Notes: generated by a model from the sequence alone, not told the origin. 64,000 bases of DNA from Heterotrichella gracilis (GCA_032358255.1 JAULBX010018636.1:1-64000); one strand, 5' to 3'; counted from the first letter of the stretch, positions 46,001 to 58,051 are shown. Program-made: numbers and translations.

Positions 46001-49000
46001 CAAGGCCACCATGGATGACGTCACCAACGTGGCGGTCAAGATGCTGCACAGCTACCAAATAACTATTATTATGGAACACAACACGTGTATTTCTTTTGTT
46101 TTTAACTTGATTACACAGACATAATGAAAAAATGAAATGCCAAGCCATTTGACCTGAGGTTCGAAGACCAACTATTTCCTCCCCCTTTCCCAGGTGTACA
46201 AGGCCACCATGGATGACGTCACCGACGTAGCAGTCAAGATGCTGCACAGCTACCGCGACAAAGATAAGATGGAGATCCTGCGGGAGGTCCAAATCCTGCG
46301 GGGCCTGCGGTCCCCAAACATCGTCACATTCTACGGGGCCATGGAGGTGGAGGGCCAGATGTGCATCGTGGCGGAGTATATGCCCAGGGGGGATTTGTTC
46401 CAGGCCCTGCACAGGTGGACTGGACAGGAGGAGTTCCGGTGGCACAAAAAGTGAGTATGAGTATTAAAGTACTTGTATTTTTAAATTGGTTTAGAATTGC
46501 TGTGAAGTAAAATGATGTAAATATTGATATAGGCATGCCGTGGGGAGAAATGTTGAATTCCGGTGGCACACAAAGGGAGGGCCAAATAAATCCTAAACCC
46601 TAACCCTGTGGTGAAAGTGGACCCTTGGGCAGGGTTTGAGGGAGAAAGCCACCCATGCAAAACTTGTTCCTAGGCGCTGCACAGATGGGCAGCCCAGGAG
46701 GAGTTTGCGCCGGCTGTAACAGTGAGTGAGGATGCTGCTTTTGTATTTTCCCGAATTTATATGCTTAAATGTGTGAATAAAATAAAGTCGAGGTTGGTAT
46801 GCCTGAAAGTAAGTCAAATATACATGCGGGAACACGTGTACAAGGAAACAGCATGGGAGGGCTGGTGGGTACCCTGTACTTGTTCCCTCGAATTCATCGG
46901 TGCAGGTCGCAGGGGGGAGATACCACCCGTGCTCAAAATGACATCTCGGTGGTAGGATGGCCGACCAGCATAGACCAGGTTGCTGGCAACTGGAAGAAAT
47001 TTCAAGCCACGGTGGTGTGAGTAGTCTGTCAACCACCGGTTTGCAACCCTTCCAGTCTTCCGCAACCTAGTGTATGCTGGTCGACCATGCTGTCCACCAG
47101 GGATCCATTTGCGCCCAAGTGGCATCTTCCCCCTGCAACCTGCCCTCTTCTAGTAAACCCTAACTCTAAACCCTACACCTTAAACCCTTGTCAATGAACT
47201 GTGGGTACCCATCGATGCATCGAGGTGGCACCAGCTAACTCACCTTTTTCCTTCCTTTTTTCTGCCTTTTTTGGATTATTATTCACCTGCGGCGGGCTGA
47301 CAACACCAACCCTCAGCCTCGGCATTAGAATGGCAGTTGTAGAGGTTTACACCCTCTCAATATTGCAGTTGTAGATGCGTGTATCCCACACCTTGCCCCA
47401 CCGTACTTACCCTAGCCCCTGTGCTCGGCAAGGTGCCCCCCTCCCCACATACCCATTACACCATAACCCTAACTCTAAACCCTACACCTTAAACCTTTGT
47501 CAATGCACTGTGGGTACAGAAGGCGACATCTAGGTGGCCCGGGATAATCACCTGCGGCGGCGGCTTTTTCCTTCCTTTTTTGTCTTCTGAATTATTATTC
47601 ACCTGCGGCGGGCTGACAACTCCAACCCTCAGCCTCGGCATTAGAAATGGCAAATGTAGAGGGCTTTCCCCCTCTAATGATGCAATTTGGACGCATGTAT
47701 CGCACACCTTGCCCACACCGTACCCTAACCTAGCCCCTGCGCTCGGCAAGGTGCACCCCACCCCACACACCCATGTAAACCAAGCCTCACAATTGCTTCG
47801 GCCCCCACCCATTGCCAGCTCCTCCCAGGAATCAGCAGCACTCCCCCACGCCCAGCGAAGGGTGGCAGGATTCGGGTGGAGTCCTGTAAAGGGGTTATAA
47901 GTGGCTTCTGAACCCTTCGCTTAGCTGGGCGCCTGCGTCTTCCTAATTAGGAGCACACCCTATGCACCCTAACTTAGGGTTTTTTCCTCCGCAGGGGCCG
48001 CCCTGGGTGCCGCATGCGCCCTGCGCTACCACGCGCGAAGCCTGGTGCAATTCTAATTCAATCCATGGCCTTGGCGCGGGCCTGCATCCCTCCTACTCCT
48101 CCCAGATGTACAGCACTCCCCTCACACTGTGTGAGACCCTCACCAAGGGTTTGCCCTGACCGCAGGGGCCGCAAGCTTGCGCTGGGTGTTGGCTTGCGCC
48201 ATGCACCCTCGCGCCACTCGCGCAGCCTGGCCCACGTTGACATCAAAACATATCCAATGCAATGCTGGACGTTGTGAGGGGAGGTATCTGGAGCATCAGA
48301 TCCAGAATTGCCCCTTCACAATGCCGCCCTTGGCAGCAGGTCATGGCATGTTCTTGCCAGGGACCTGTTGCTTGCGCTTCTTGCGCAGCATCACGTGCTT
48401 GCAGTCAGCCCTGCACTGGTACCAGCGAGGCGCCAAGCACCTTGGATTTCGCCAGGAAGTTCATAATGCTGGCCGCCGTGCGGGTTCCACTGCAGGGCCT
48501 GCCTACAAGCAGGTGATGCTGCGCAAGAAGCCCAGGCACCAGGCCCCTGGCAAGAACGGACAAGTCGCCTGCTGCCAAGTGCGGGCTAGTGAAGGGGCAA
48601 AATGGCCTCGATCAGGGTCCTGCCCCTTTCCCACAACTCCAGAATGCTGCACAGCAACTCCACAGAACCCTAAACTAGGCTTTCCCCACTCCGCAGGGGT
48701 TGCAAGGTTGCGCTGGATGTGGCCTGCACCATCTCGCGCAGCATGCACTACCTGCACCACTCGCACAGCCTGGTCCACTTTGACATCAACATCCTCGCAC
48801 ATGCTGCTGCACAACAGGGTCTCAACCCGGATTCTACCCCTATCTTGCACATCATGAATGCCATACAGCGCATCCTCAGAACCCTAAACTAGGGTTTTCC
48901 TGCCACCGCAGGGGCCGCAAGGTTGCGCTAGATGTGGCGTGCGCCATGCACTACCTGCACCACTCCCGCAGCCTTGTCCACTTCGACATAAAGTCCAGCA

Positions 49001-50116
49001 ATGTATTGCTGGGCAACAGGGGGGTGGCCAAACTTGCGGATGTGGGGTTTGCAAAGTACAAGCACTCGGCGTACCTCACAGCGCCCACCGGTGAGCGGTT
49101 TAGGGTTTAGAGAGTTGCGAGAAGTCTTTGTGGGGGTTAGGACCTAGGATCAAGCTTGCAGATGTGGGGTTTGCAAAGTACCATACAAGCGCTCAGCGTA
49201 CCTCACGGCGCCCAGCGGTGAGGGATGCAGGGTTTTGGGTTTTAGTCTTTAGGGTTTAGGGTTTTTTAGTCGGAGTACCTCACAACGCCCATGGGTTAGG
49301 GGTTTAGGGTGAAAGGGTTGTGAGTCGGAGTACCTCACGGCGTGAGGGATGTAGGTGGAGGTTGGGTGGGGGGAGATGTACATGTTTTGCATTGTGATCG
49401 CCCAATTGCCGCTTAACCTTTTCCAAGTAGCTGTGTGAACTAGTGACTGAGAGCATGTGCTGTATGCAGGCCTGGGCACCCTTTGCTGGATGGCACCCGA
49501 GATATTTGTTGGCCAGCGGCTGAGTGAGAAGGCCGACATCTTCAGCTACGGGGTGGTGCTGTGGGAGATTGTGACAGGGGAGGTGCCGCGCATGAGGATG
49601 TACAGGGAAAGGAGGTGGGTGGGGTGGTGGTGGTGGTGGATGGAGGTGGTGGTGGGAGGTGGTAGTGGCTGTGGCGGGGGAGGTGCCGCGCATGAGGATG
49701 TACAGAGCCAGGAGGTGCGTGATTATGCTGTCTGGGGGAGGTACCGCGTGCCAGGGGGTGGATGGGGTGGTGGTGATGGTGGCAGGGGAGGTGCTGCGCA
49801 TTGTGTGCCTATTTGCAGGGTGAACCACGAGCGCGCTCCCAATGTGGATGCCCTCATCGACCGCTGCCTGCTCAAAGGACCCAGAACCCTAAACCCTTGA
49901 TAAAAAAACTTACACCTGCGCACATGTGTGTCTAGCAATTGCGAGGTCCCTCTATTCCAATGTCGTTTTTTTAGCTGTATTTTTTTTTCCGATTGCAGGG
50001 TCCCCCAGGAGTGCCCCCCCGACGTGGATGTGCTCATTGACCGCTGCCTGCTCAAGGACCCCAGGCAGAGACCAGATGCAAGGGAGATTGTGCAGCTGCT
50101 TAAGGCGCACCAGTGA
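43072..50116 (+). CDS. TKL-type protein kinase with long disordered N-terminus
   Basis: Seven exons (43072-44638, 44983-45136, 45369-45570, 46194-46450, 48912-49090, 49470-49614, 49999-50116) join in phase to 873 aa. The start is the first ATG after an in-frame stop at 42967. Residues 1 to about 610 are low-complexity Ser/Pro/Gly/Asn-rich. The C-terminal kinase domain has the Gly loop [11 protein letters not shown], the lysine in VAVKML, the helix C region [20 protein letters not shown], the loop [25 protein letters not shown] and [20 protein letters not shown]. Catalytic Lys, Asp and Asn are present. The HRD arginine is Phe, so it is non-RD, and DFG reads DVG, a change I recall in related algal TKL kinases. 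Intron 2 uses a GC donor. Several intronic copies of exons 4 to 7 are present. Confidence 0.85.
44430..44560 (+). repeat. In-exon repeat with telomere-like words
   Basis: Three coding units with AAACCCTAG...AGGGTCTGGCGCC architecture encode [24 protein letters not shown] and GNPSGGSGA. The nucleotide repeat contains AACCCTA/TAGGGT pairs, like the telomere-like intron tracts, but here inside the kinase reading frame. Confidence 0.7.
46003..46056 (+). repeat. Intronic copy of kinase exon 4 start
   Basis: A near-identical copy of the exon 4 beginning ([20 protein letters not shown]) with its own pyrimidine tract and CAG acceptor lies about 190 bp before the real exon. It has no usable donor soon after, so it is probably non-functional. 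Confidence 0.75.
47990..48830 (+). repeat. Serial intronic copies of kinase exon 5 start
   Basis: Degenerate copies of the exon 5 beginning (CAGGGGCCGCAAGGTTGCGC type) occur at about 47994, 48165 and 48697 before the intact exon at 48912. The copy at 48697 still shows a [16 protein letters not shown]-like reading when its frame is followed locally. This arises by repeated duplication at the acceptor side. Confidence 0.7.
49067..49345 (+). repeat. Echoes of kinase exon 5 end
   Basis: The exon 5 end (GCGTACCTCACAGCGCCCAC plus GGTGAG donor) recurs at about 49196, 49271 and 49325 in the following intron, separated by TTTAGGGTTTAGGG tracts. Confidence 0.85.
49819..49900 (+). other. Possible alternative last exon of the kinase
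   Basis: A copy of the terminal exon has a good acceptor (TTTGCAG before 49819) and the right phase. It reads [20 protein letters not shown], then PRTLNP and a TGA at 49898-49900, the stop arising inside a CCCTAAACCC tract. If used, it would replace the final 39 residues and remove [13 protein letters not shown]. It may equally be a dead copy. Confidence 0.4.
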
Positions 50117-51832
50117 CACATGCACCCCACTCCCCACCAGGAGCGCGCGTTCCCCACCCACCCCACCAGAGGCATGCGCCCTCGGGGCCGGGCCCCCCCA
50201 CCGGATGCACGCGTACCCCCCCCCCCCCAGGGGCAAGGATGCAACCCATCCCCCACCAGGGACCGTCTCTTGAAGGGATGCGACCAACCAGCAGCCGCCG
50301 CGGCTCAGCCCTAGGCTAGGGCAAGCCAAGGGCACCCAGCACTCTGCAGCACCCCCATCCCCACCACCCACCGCATGGGGGTGCGGTGCACAGGAGATGT
50401 CTGCTGGCCAGGGGCTCAAAACTCGTGAGCACCGGGGAGGGCCTGCCCAACCCCAAACCCTGTGTAGGTTTGTCGCCAACTGTTTGGCTGCTAAGTTGGA
50501 CAGAGTGGTTGCTTTTTGACGTGTACGGTAACTGATTTCAAGACACTTCCCAAGCCTTTCCTTTCGCTTTCCCGTTTGGCAACTTTGCTCCCGTTGAACG
50601 TTTTTAAATAGAGCCTAGCGCTCGGCTGTAGCTTTGGCGGTCGTGAATGATTCCCTTTCATGGCAAGTCTTAGTGATGCACGATGTGCACGAGCTGTGTG
50701 GGGCGGCGTTGTGTTTTTCATTTTCTTGCGTAACCTTTGGATTTTGCGGACTCTGGTACCATGGCCATGATTATGTTCAACTGACAAGGGTGCAGAAAAA
50801 GCGCATTTAGCTGACATGAAATTCAATCATCAGTTGCAATTGTTGATTGCACAATCACCATGATGGCAATAAACAAAATTGCATGTGCAGATCTGAATTT
50901 GGGTGCGCGCTGTCATTACGTTGTAATGTCAGTGACACTGCCTGTTTAATGCTTTATAAATAAAATCTAGGTTTTACGGTAACCCAGTGCCAGGAAACTG
51001 CACTATAATGCAATGAAGAAACTAGACCAGCTTTTGAGAGCAAGCTGCAAACTATGATAAGAACAACATAATGTTTCGAATCCTGCCTCAGGGCATGCAG
51101 CCCGCCTGAGGCGCTGTCTGCTCATAAAGTTGCATCCAGCGCCACGAATGAAGAAAGGAAATCACGGGGCACAGGTGCAGTGCATACGCCAAATGCCTGT
51201 GCAGGAAACGGGCTGGCCCAAGTCTATTAGATCTCACCAGCGGGACCGCGCGCAGCCACCAGCCAAGGTCAACTTGCCAAAATGGGTGCAAAATTCCAGG
51301 AGCTGCAAAAACAAGCAGCTTATTCATTGTGGTACCAGGGCGCTGATCTTGCATTGACAGGAGGTTGCCTAAGGCTCCAATGGATGCAACATTCCCTGGT
51401 AGATGGGACCTGCCCCAATCTTAGCCTACCACATGCAATGAGACAGCGGGAGCACGTGCTTTAACCGCAGGTGAAAACACACTCATCATTTTGCCTTTCC
51501 AGTGTGTATATATGCAGATACTTGGCATTGAAGCCTTCCTAAGGAGAGGTTGGTTTGTAAAAACGTTCACAGCTTTTTGCAAATGCCGACGCAACCACGC
51601 ACCAGCCGCCTAGGTGCCTGCTGTCACCATGCTGTCCAACCTCCAACATGAAAAACCCTGTTGGGCACAACCCTGCTGGCTCTACACCACAGCATGGGTA
51701 CCACACACATTACTTTGGCTTAGGGCTGGCCAGCCCCCACACAGCGCCCCAGTGTGTAACACTGCATTGTGGACCGTTCAGTAAACCCTTCTGCTAGGGT
51801 TCCCGGCAGCTTCTTGATGGCCCCCAGCCCCC
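50117..51832. other. Convergent 3' spacer; no gene seen
   Basis: This separates the kinase and CENP-C-like stops. A C-run lies at about 50217-50229. A TGTAA at 50922-50926 is a possible kinase poly(A) signal, although it is 800 bp downstream. No frame is convincing. Confidence 0.5.
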
Positions 51833-54800
51833 TCAGCGCTGCGCCCGCGCCTTGCGCCTGATTGGGTCTTGAATGTACCGCCACATGGGGTCGGGGGTGC
51901 GCGTCTGGATGTGGTGCACCGTGGGCAGGGCTGCAAGAGGATGGGGGGGGGGAGTGTCAGTCGTGCGGCCAGTGATGCCATGCACAGAGTGTGGTGCAGG
52001 GTGTGGGCAGGGCTGGTAGATGGGGGTAAAGGGAGTGCCACACATAGCACTGAGCCTGGCGAGGGCGTGGCTGAGGGCTGTTTGGGTGGGGGTGGGAGTG
52101 TATTAGGCGCGGGTGTTTGCACGAGGTGGTGTCCACGTTGCAAAGGGACTAAGTTTCAGGGATCAGGGTTCTCCCACTCACTCTTGTGGTCCCTGTTGTA
52201 CACCTTGTGCTCGTTACGCCAGTACTCAAGTGGTGCGTGGCGCTGGCGGGTGCTGCGGCGCACGCCCCGCACATCATGCGTGCCATCACCTGGGAATCAC
52301 ATAGTGCATCAGACAACAATGTAGTATACGGCATTGATTATCTATCCATATTTACATTTTTTCGTATTCCTGTTGTTAAAATTTCCATCCGTGCATATCT
52401 GCCAGTGAGTGCGTAACTCAAAGCAAGTCTCCACCAGAAGAGAAAGGGTTTTGTAGGGTTCACTTTAAGCTAATGCTCCTTTAGAAAACCCTGTGGTGCG
52501 TATCCTGCCCAGCCCGTCGCTGCACACAAAGGATTTTACTACTCCTTTTGCATGCACCTGCGAGGCTCTTGCGGACCCTGCCCTCCTGGCTCACGCCCAC
52601 GCTATGTATATTGGTAGTACAGTATCCTCATTTTGAAAGAACATTTAAAAGCAAACTTGTGCTCACCTGCCAGGCTCTTGCGGACCCTGCCCTCCCGGCT
52701 CACGACCTCGCCATCCCTGGTCTTGCGCTTGACAGCGCGTGCCTTGCTGGTGCCAGGCAAGGCTTGCGGGGGCACCACCGCCTGCACCTGCTGCACACAA
52801 TGACAGCTGTTGTCAGTTACATGCACTTCGGCAACACAGCCACGTCAGCAGTCAGACTATACCAAGCTTGCTCCCCTCAGCTATGTCCAGGCATTGCTTG
52901 TACCATTCTGAATGTTTTTTGGTACTCAGGTAATGAAGGCAGACCATGCTAATTACGTGCATTTCAGTAATACAGCCACGTTAGCAGCCCCAACGTATGC
53001 AAAGACACAGGAAACCAAAATTCTTCCAACAGTGCCATAATCCTTGTGCCAAAAGATAGAATGGGAGGGGTCCCCACCTGGTTCTGGTGTGGCTGGTGCT
53101 GGTTCTCCTGGTCGGCATGTTCGAATTCCCCCCCTTGCTGCTCATCGTCTGAATAGCCACCTGGGCGGTAATGCGAGTGTGTCAAGGAGGGTGAAACCCT
53201 GATGAAACGGTAAATACAGGGTGTTACGGTGGCTACAGCAGATAGGTGCAATGCATGCGGCCGACAGGATGCACCTCAGATGGGCCTACCTAGTGCGTGA
53301 CAACGGGAAGACCATCACTGGATGCGTTCCATCCAAGAGCCCCATGGGTGCGTGTGGGGGGATGCGGGAGTGCTGGAACCTGTCATGCTGGTGTATGATT
53401 TGGATGTAATGGGGTGATTGTGAAGTGCAGAGCATGCAGATATATGGGTATTTATCACCTGCATGTGACCACCACTCACCGGCATCCCCATAGTCTTCCA
53501 TGCCACCGTCGCCACCCGCATCAAACCCGTCATCACTATCCTGGTCCCCACTCTGGTCCTGGTCCCCGGTGAGCGTGGGGAAGGTGAACCCAGCCGCAAC
53601 CTCCTGGGGAGTGCCCTGCTCCACCTCGTGAGACTGATCCAGATCCAGATTGGTGCCAACAGCAGGGCACTGCACCACGCCCTCAACCGGCGAGGGCCGC
53701 TTGGACTGCTGCCCAGTGGCTGGCTCCTGGACCATGCTCTTGGCTGGGGAGGGGCGATTGGATTGTTGCGCACCTGCCAGGTTGATGGCGTTGGCCAGCG
53801 CTTGGTTTGGCTCCACCCGCCGGAAGACAAAAGAGCCCTCTGAACCCCCCTGGCCCTGGACACAAATATATGAGGATTTAGGGTTTGAAGTAATCCACTG
53901 AGATTTTGGGGTGAAACGGATGCCTGGAAACAGTAACAGGCTATGATACACAAGAATATTATTGAAGTACATAGTATGCAGCTATGCATGGAATTTTATT
54001 TTGGTATTTCGCCCTCCCAAGGAAACACGTTGTGACAATGACACAATTTAATCAGGTTATTTCTGGTGTATTTAGTCACCTCTGTGCGCCAAGGGGTGGG
54101 GACCTCGGTGGAGTTGGCCAGGCTGCTGAGGGCCAGGCGGGACCTCCCGGGCGTCTTCCCTTTTGAGAACCACTCGGGCACGCCCTCGATGGGCGTCCAG
54201 CCTTGCATTGGGGTCTGGCGGGTGGCTGGCCGCCTCCTGATGGACAGGAACATCTCTGGGACTCCCTCGATGGGGGTGGGCTTGGCGGCTGTGCGGGGAG
54301 GCCCGGTGGAGTGCCGCTTGGCTGTGGGTGGGAGCTTGGCAGGGGCGGGGGTGCGGAAGCTGAGCTGCTGCTGCCCCTGGTCAGGTTGGTGGGTTTGCAC
54401 AGATTCGTGTGCGCTGGCCGCTGCCTCTGGCGCAGATTGGGGGTCCTCAAGCGCGGCTTCCAGCATCTGAGCGTCCCCTGCAGGTGTTGCCTTGGGCGCC
54501 GCTTCTGGCATGGTGCTGTTGGTTTCAAAGGCTTCCAGCATGCCAAGGTCTTCCAGGGCTTCCAGCATCTGCACCTCTCCCGCAACGCCCTCCAGTTCCA
54601 AGTCTTCTGTGGCTGCCTCCTGCTGCACAGGCTCGGGGATGGACACCTGGGGCTGGGCGGCCTGCAGGCAGAAGCCCCGCCTGGAGGTGGTTCTGCCTGT
54701 GCCCGCACGCAGCGCCAGCCCCTCCCTGCGTGGCTTTCTGACCATAGGCGGAGCCTCCCCACCACCAGCGGGGTTGTGCGCAGCTGCAGCAAGGTGGAAA

Positions 54801-55616
54801 CGTTGGCTGAGCCAAAACAGGAGCAGGTGCATATTGATCAGTGCAAGCGTTGCAGCAGTACAGATAGGTGAACAGTCAGCTGTGTCCCAAGCACCGCAAG
54901 CAGTTTTATCCTGACACCCCTTACACCTTGGTTAGCCTTGAAGCAGATGCATATGCAAAGGTGGAGCCAAGTGTTGTGGGTACCCACCGGTTGGTGTTTG
55001 CGCACTGGCGAGCTGAGCCTGCTCCTCTTGCGTCTTCAGCCGCTCCACAGCCTGAGCCAGTTGTGGTTTCCTGCAGGTAGCAGGTTTTTGTTGGATAAGG
55101 CCCCCTATCATGGAGAATCAGGCACAAGCCAGAGATCACAGTAGCAAGGATGTTCACACATGGTGGAAGCGTTGCCAGGGTAGAGTTGAGTGGAGCATGC
55201 TTGTGCTAGTCTTGTGTGGTTAGCTAACTTTCAACCTGTGCCACGCAACCCTTACCTGAAAAACAGCTTGAACTCCCGACGGGTGGTTTGCCTTCCTGAA
55301 CCAATCTGTGGCTCAGGCGACAGTGGCTCCGTCATGGGTTCCACGGCCTTTGCTGGTTCTTGCACCAATGGTGCTTGCACAACTGGTTCGTGGACAATCG
55401 CCTTGAGACCCTCTATCTGCTGCTGGAAGTACTGCAACAAAAGATGCACCGTGAGGACCGTACCGTCAACAAACACCGGTTAACGACGGCAGCAGTGCTA
55501 GGTTTGCAGGTACGCACGCTGATACGGTCTTTCACCACGCTTTTGGGTGGCTTTTTGTGCACCTCCTCCTCTTGGCCTGGCCCAATCGGATCATCTGCTG
55601 TTGTGCCGCTCGCCAT
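51833..55616 (-). CDS. CENPC: CENP-C-like centromere protein
   Basis: Predicted inner-kinetochore protein that links CENP-A nucleosomes to the outer kinetochore. Nine minus-strand exons (55518-55616, 55256-55431, 54988-55070, 54080-54783, 53480-53855, 53078-53160, 52667-52790, 52182-52289, 51833-51930) join in phase to 616 aa. Exon 8 encodes the diagnostic CENPC motif: RRSTRQRHAPLEYWRNE followed by HKVYN, with the conserved Arg residues and the PLEYWR core. The rest is low complexity, as in known CENP-C proteins: a helical segment LAQAVERLKTQEEQAQLA, two copies of TPIEGVPE followed by MF or WF (about residues 285 and 312), and an acidic stretch DQDQSGDQDSDDGFDAGGDG. Only about 45 residues follow the motif, so no C-terminal cupin domain is present. 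Exon 7 could be 3 bp shorter at its acceptor. Confidence 0.85.
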
Positions 55617-56900
55617 CGTTTAACGGCTGCCAAGACGACGCTATCTTGTGGAAGGAGATAGAGGGACGTGTACGGTGTGCTGTAAAAAGTGCACAACCTG
55701 GATTTAACGAGCTGTTGTCTCCTATCGTTGCACGGAACCAGGAGTGACTCACCGCTATGAAAGCATTGCGGTCTAATAACCGTACCCAACAGTTTAGAAG
55801 GCTGGCTAATCCAGCAGGTAAGCAAGTGCTGTGCAAACAAAGCCCTTAAACCACTTGGCCAGAATCTACTTGAAGAAACAAATTGTGGTTGACTCGGTCA
55901 ACGGTCTTGGTCGGCGGCACACCGCCGTTGACCGCCTTTCAACACGGCGGGAATACTATTTTTTATTGTTTTGTTTTTTCTAGGGTTTTTTGCCCTCTTT
56001 GAGCAGAATCGTGGACTAGACCCCCAAAGTCTGTCTATGTGAGCTTATTTTCCCATATGTAATACGGTAACCTAATACAGGGGTTGCATAGTATTCGTCT
56101 GTAAAAGTACTGAACTGGACAAAGAGCGGCTAAAGGGAACTTTCTTCAAGAGCGGTTGTTATGTGATGACCGGACTGAAGCATACGTTGTAAATAAAATC
56201 CAAAGGATCCTATCTTGCTACACTGCTTTCCTACACGCAGTTACACATTTTAGCTTGCGAGAAAATGAGGGTCACAAGGAAGTCTTTGGGCTGTCACAAT
56301 GACGACCAAGGCAAAATAAAACATGTCGACAGTCTGACACACGGCAAACCTATTGCTGTACAATTTATAGACCACTCAGGTGCCTGGCAATGTGCTGGTG
56401 TTGGGGTTCACTGGCGGACGCATTTCCACGAGGGTCTCAGAACTGGGTAATTACCTTTATAAAGGGAGAGCATGCCCTCAAGGGCACCAGTGTGAAACCC
56501 CTAGGGTTGTTTGCTTCACCAACAGGTCGAAGCAATGGGCAACGTGCTGGTGTTAGGGTTTGTGCACCCACATGCACAAAGGTCCCAGAGCACAATGCGG
56601 GTTGGTACAAACCCCACACAAGGGTTTTGCCACCCACGTGCAATGTACGAAGGGCGGGGTGCGGGTATGTTCCCATTTTGCATGGTGAACATCAGCGAAA
56701 CTACAGTTCCGGGTGTAGGTGTGAAGTATTCGGGCGAGGGCTTCATACTCACTCGAGTGAGTGTCGACCAGGGGCCCCAGGGTTTAGGGTCAGGGTTTAG
56801 GGTTCAGGGTTAAAGACCAACTTGAGGCCAAGCTTGAATTCCACGCCAGACACCGGACACCATCGTGCGATGCCAGGCCCAGCCCAACTATTGAAACGTG
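55617..56900. other. Divergent spacer; no gene recognised
   Basis: Upstream region of the CENP-C-like gene and of the duplicated tail-anchored gene. It contains an inverted repeat at 55895-55934 and, at about 56255-56340, a segment that recurs diverged at about 59325-59405. TTTAGGG words lie at 56780-56815. Confidence 0.5.
55895..55934. repeat. 10-bp inverted repeat with GGTCAAC core
   Basis: CGGTCAACGG at 55895-55904 pairs with CCGTTGACCG at 55925-55934 across a 20-base spacer that is itself GC-rich. It lies about 280 bp upstream of the CENP-C-like start and includes TTGAC (W-box-like) cores on both strands. Confidence 0.7.
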
Positions 56901-57027
56901 CTCATTTGTGGCTCTTGGTGGTTGCCAGGCAGAGGGTGAGGCTGCACTTTTGGCGTTGACGCACCCGAAGCAAAAACCGAATGCATGCAAAATAACAGAA
57001 TGCATGCGTTGCAAAATACCATATCAA

Positions 57028-57683
57028 ATGACAACCACGCTGCGCTGCGTGCAAGCTTCCAAGCTTGTGAGTAATTCAGATTCGTGCCGCAGTGTGGCCC
57101 CAGGCAGGCTTTTTGAGACAAAAGGGCTAAATTTGCCAGCCTTGCCCGTCAAGGCACCTGCCCGCCAGAAACTGTGGAAAACAGCAGCAGCTTCAGAGTC
57201 GACCTCAAGGCTCCCCACCACCACCACCACCACCACCATAACCTCCCCACCACCACTCCCCACCACAACCATAACTACAACCACCACAACCACCACTACC
57301 AGTCGACTTCGAGGCCCCCCACCACCTACTCCGCCACCACAAGCGGCTGATCAGCCAAGCGCAACCTCATGAGCCTGCAGCAGATAAGCCAAGCGCAACC
57401 TCTCCCACAACGGTGACAAAAGTACAGCTTGCGATTTTGAACACCTCTTGTCTCATCTGAAGAGCTTGATATATTGTGCAAGCTGCTCTGGTCATCAGCT
57501 CACTGCAACACCGTTACCTCAGCACTGGATGCTGTCATTCAGGTGCAGCAGCACATCTCAGCTGGGGGTCTTCTAGGTGTTGAGCTGCAGGATTATTTCA
57601 TCATCTTCGCATATCTCCTGTCGATGGGTTTCATCATCTTGTTCTGTTACGTCGTTGGCACTGTAGTGTTTTCTCTGAAGTGA
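57028..57683 (+). CDS. Tail-anchored protein of unknown family, tandem copy 1
   Basis: 3' part of a plus-strand gene. A segment at about 57028-57372 encodes TTTLRC, then a basic region and a Thr/Pro-rich stretch from CCA repeats. The last exon, 57543-57683, follows a CAG acceptor and encodes VQQHISAGGLLGVELQDYF, then a single membrane segment (FAYLLSMGFIILFCYVVG) and a short tail TVVFSLK before the stop. A lone membrane helix at the very C-terminus suggests a tail-anchored protein. The exon links and 5' end are not resolved. Copy 2 follows immediately. Confidence 0.45.
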
Positions 57684-57871
57684 AGGTACGGTTGGACAAT
57701 ATTTTCTCTCGATGTCCTGGCACAGTTGTCATTTGCGCCTGTTTTGGAGGGTTGACACAGGGACATGTTCCTCAATTCCTGCAACCCTCACCAACCCCAA
57801 GTCTTCAACTCCCACCCACCTTTCCACAGGTTTTTGGCTCTTTTTAATGGGGTCACCAAGAGCTGAATGCT

Positions 57872-58051
57872 TGCCTGCATTGACAACAACGCTGCGCTGC
57901 ACCCTAGCTTCCAAGGGTAGTGCACTTTCGGCCCCAGGCAGGCCATTTAAGGCAAAAGGACATATGTCAGCTTTGGTCGTCAGTGCACAAGCCCGTCAAA
58001 AAAAGAAAAAAACAATCAGCAGCTTCGACCTCGAGGCTCCCCACCACCGGC

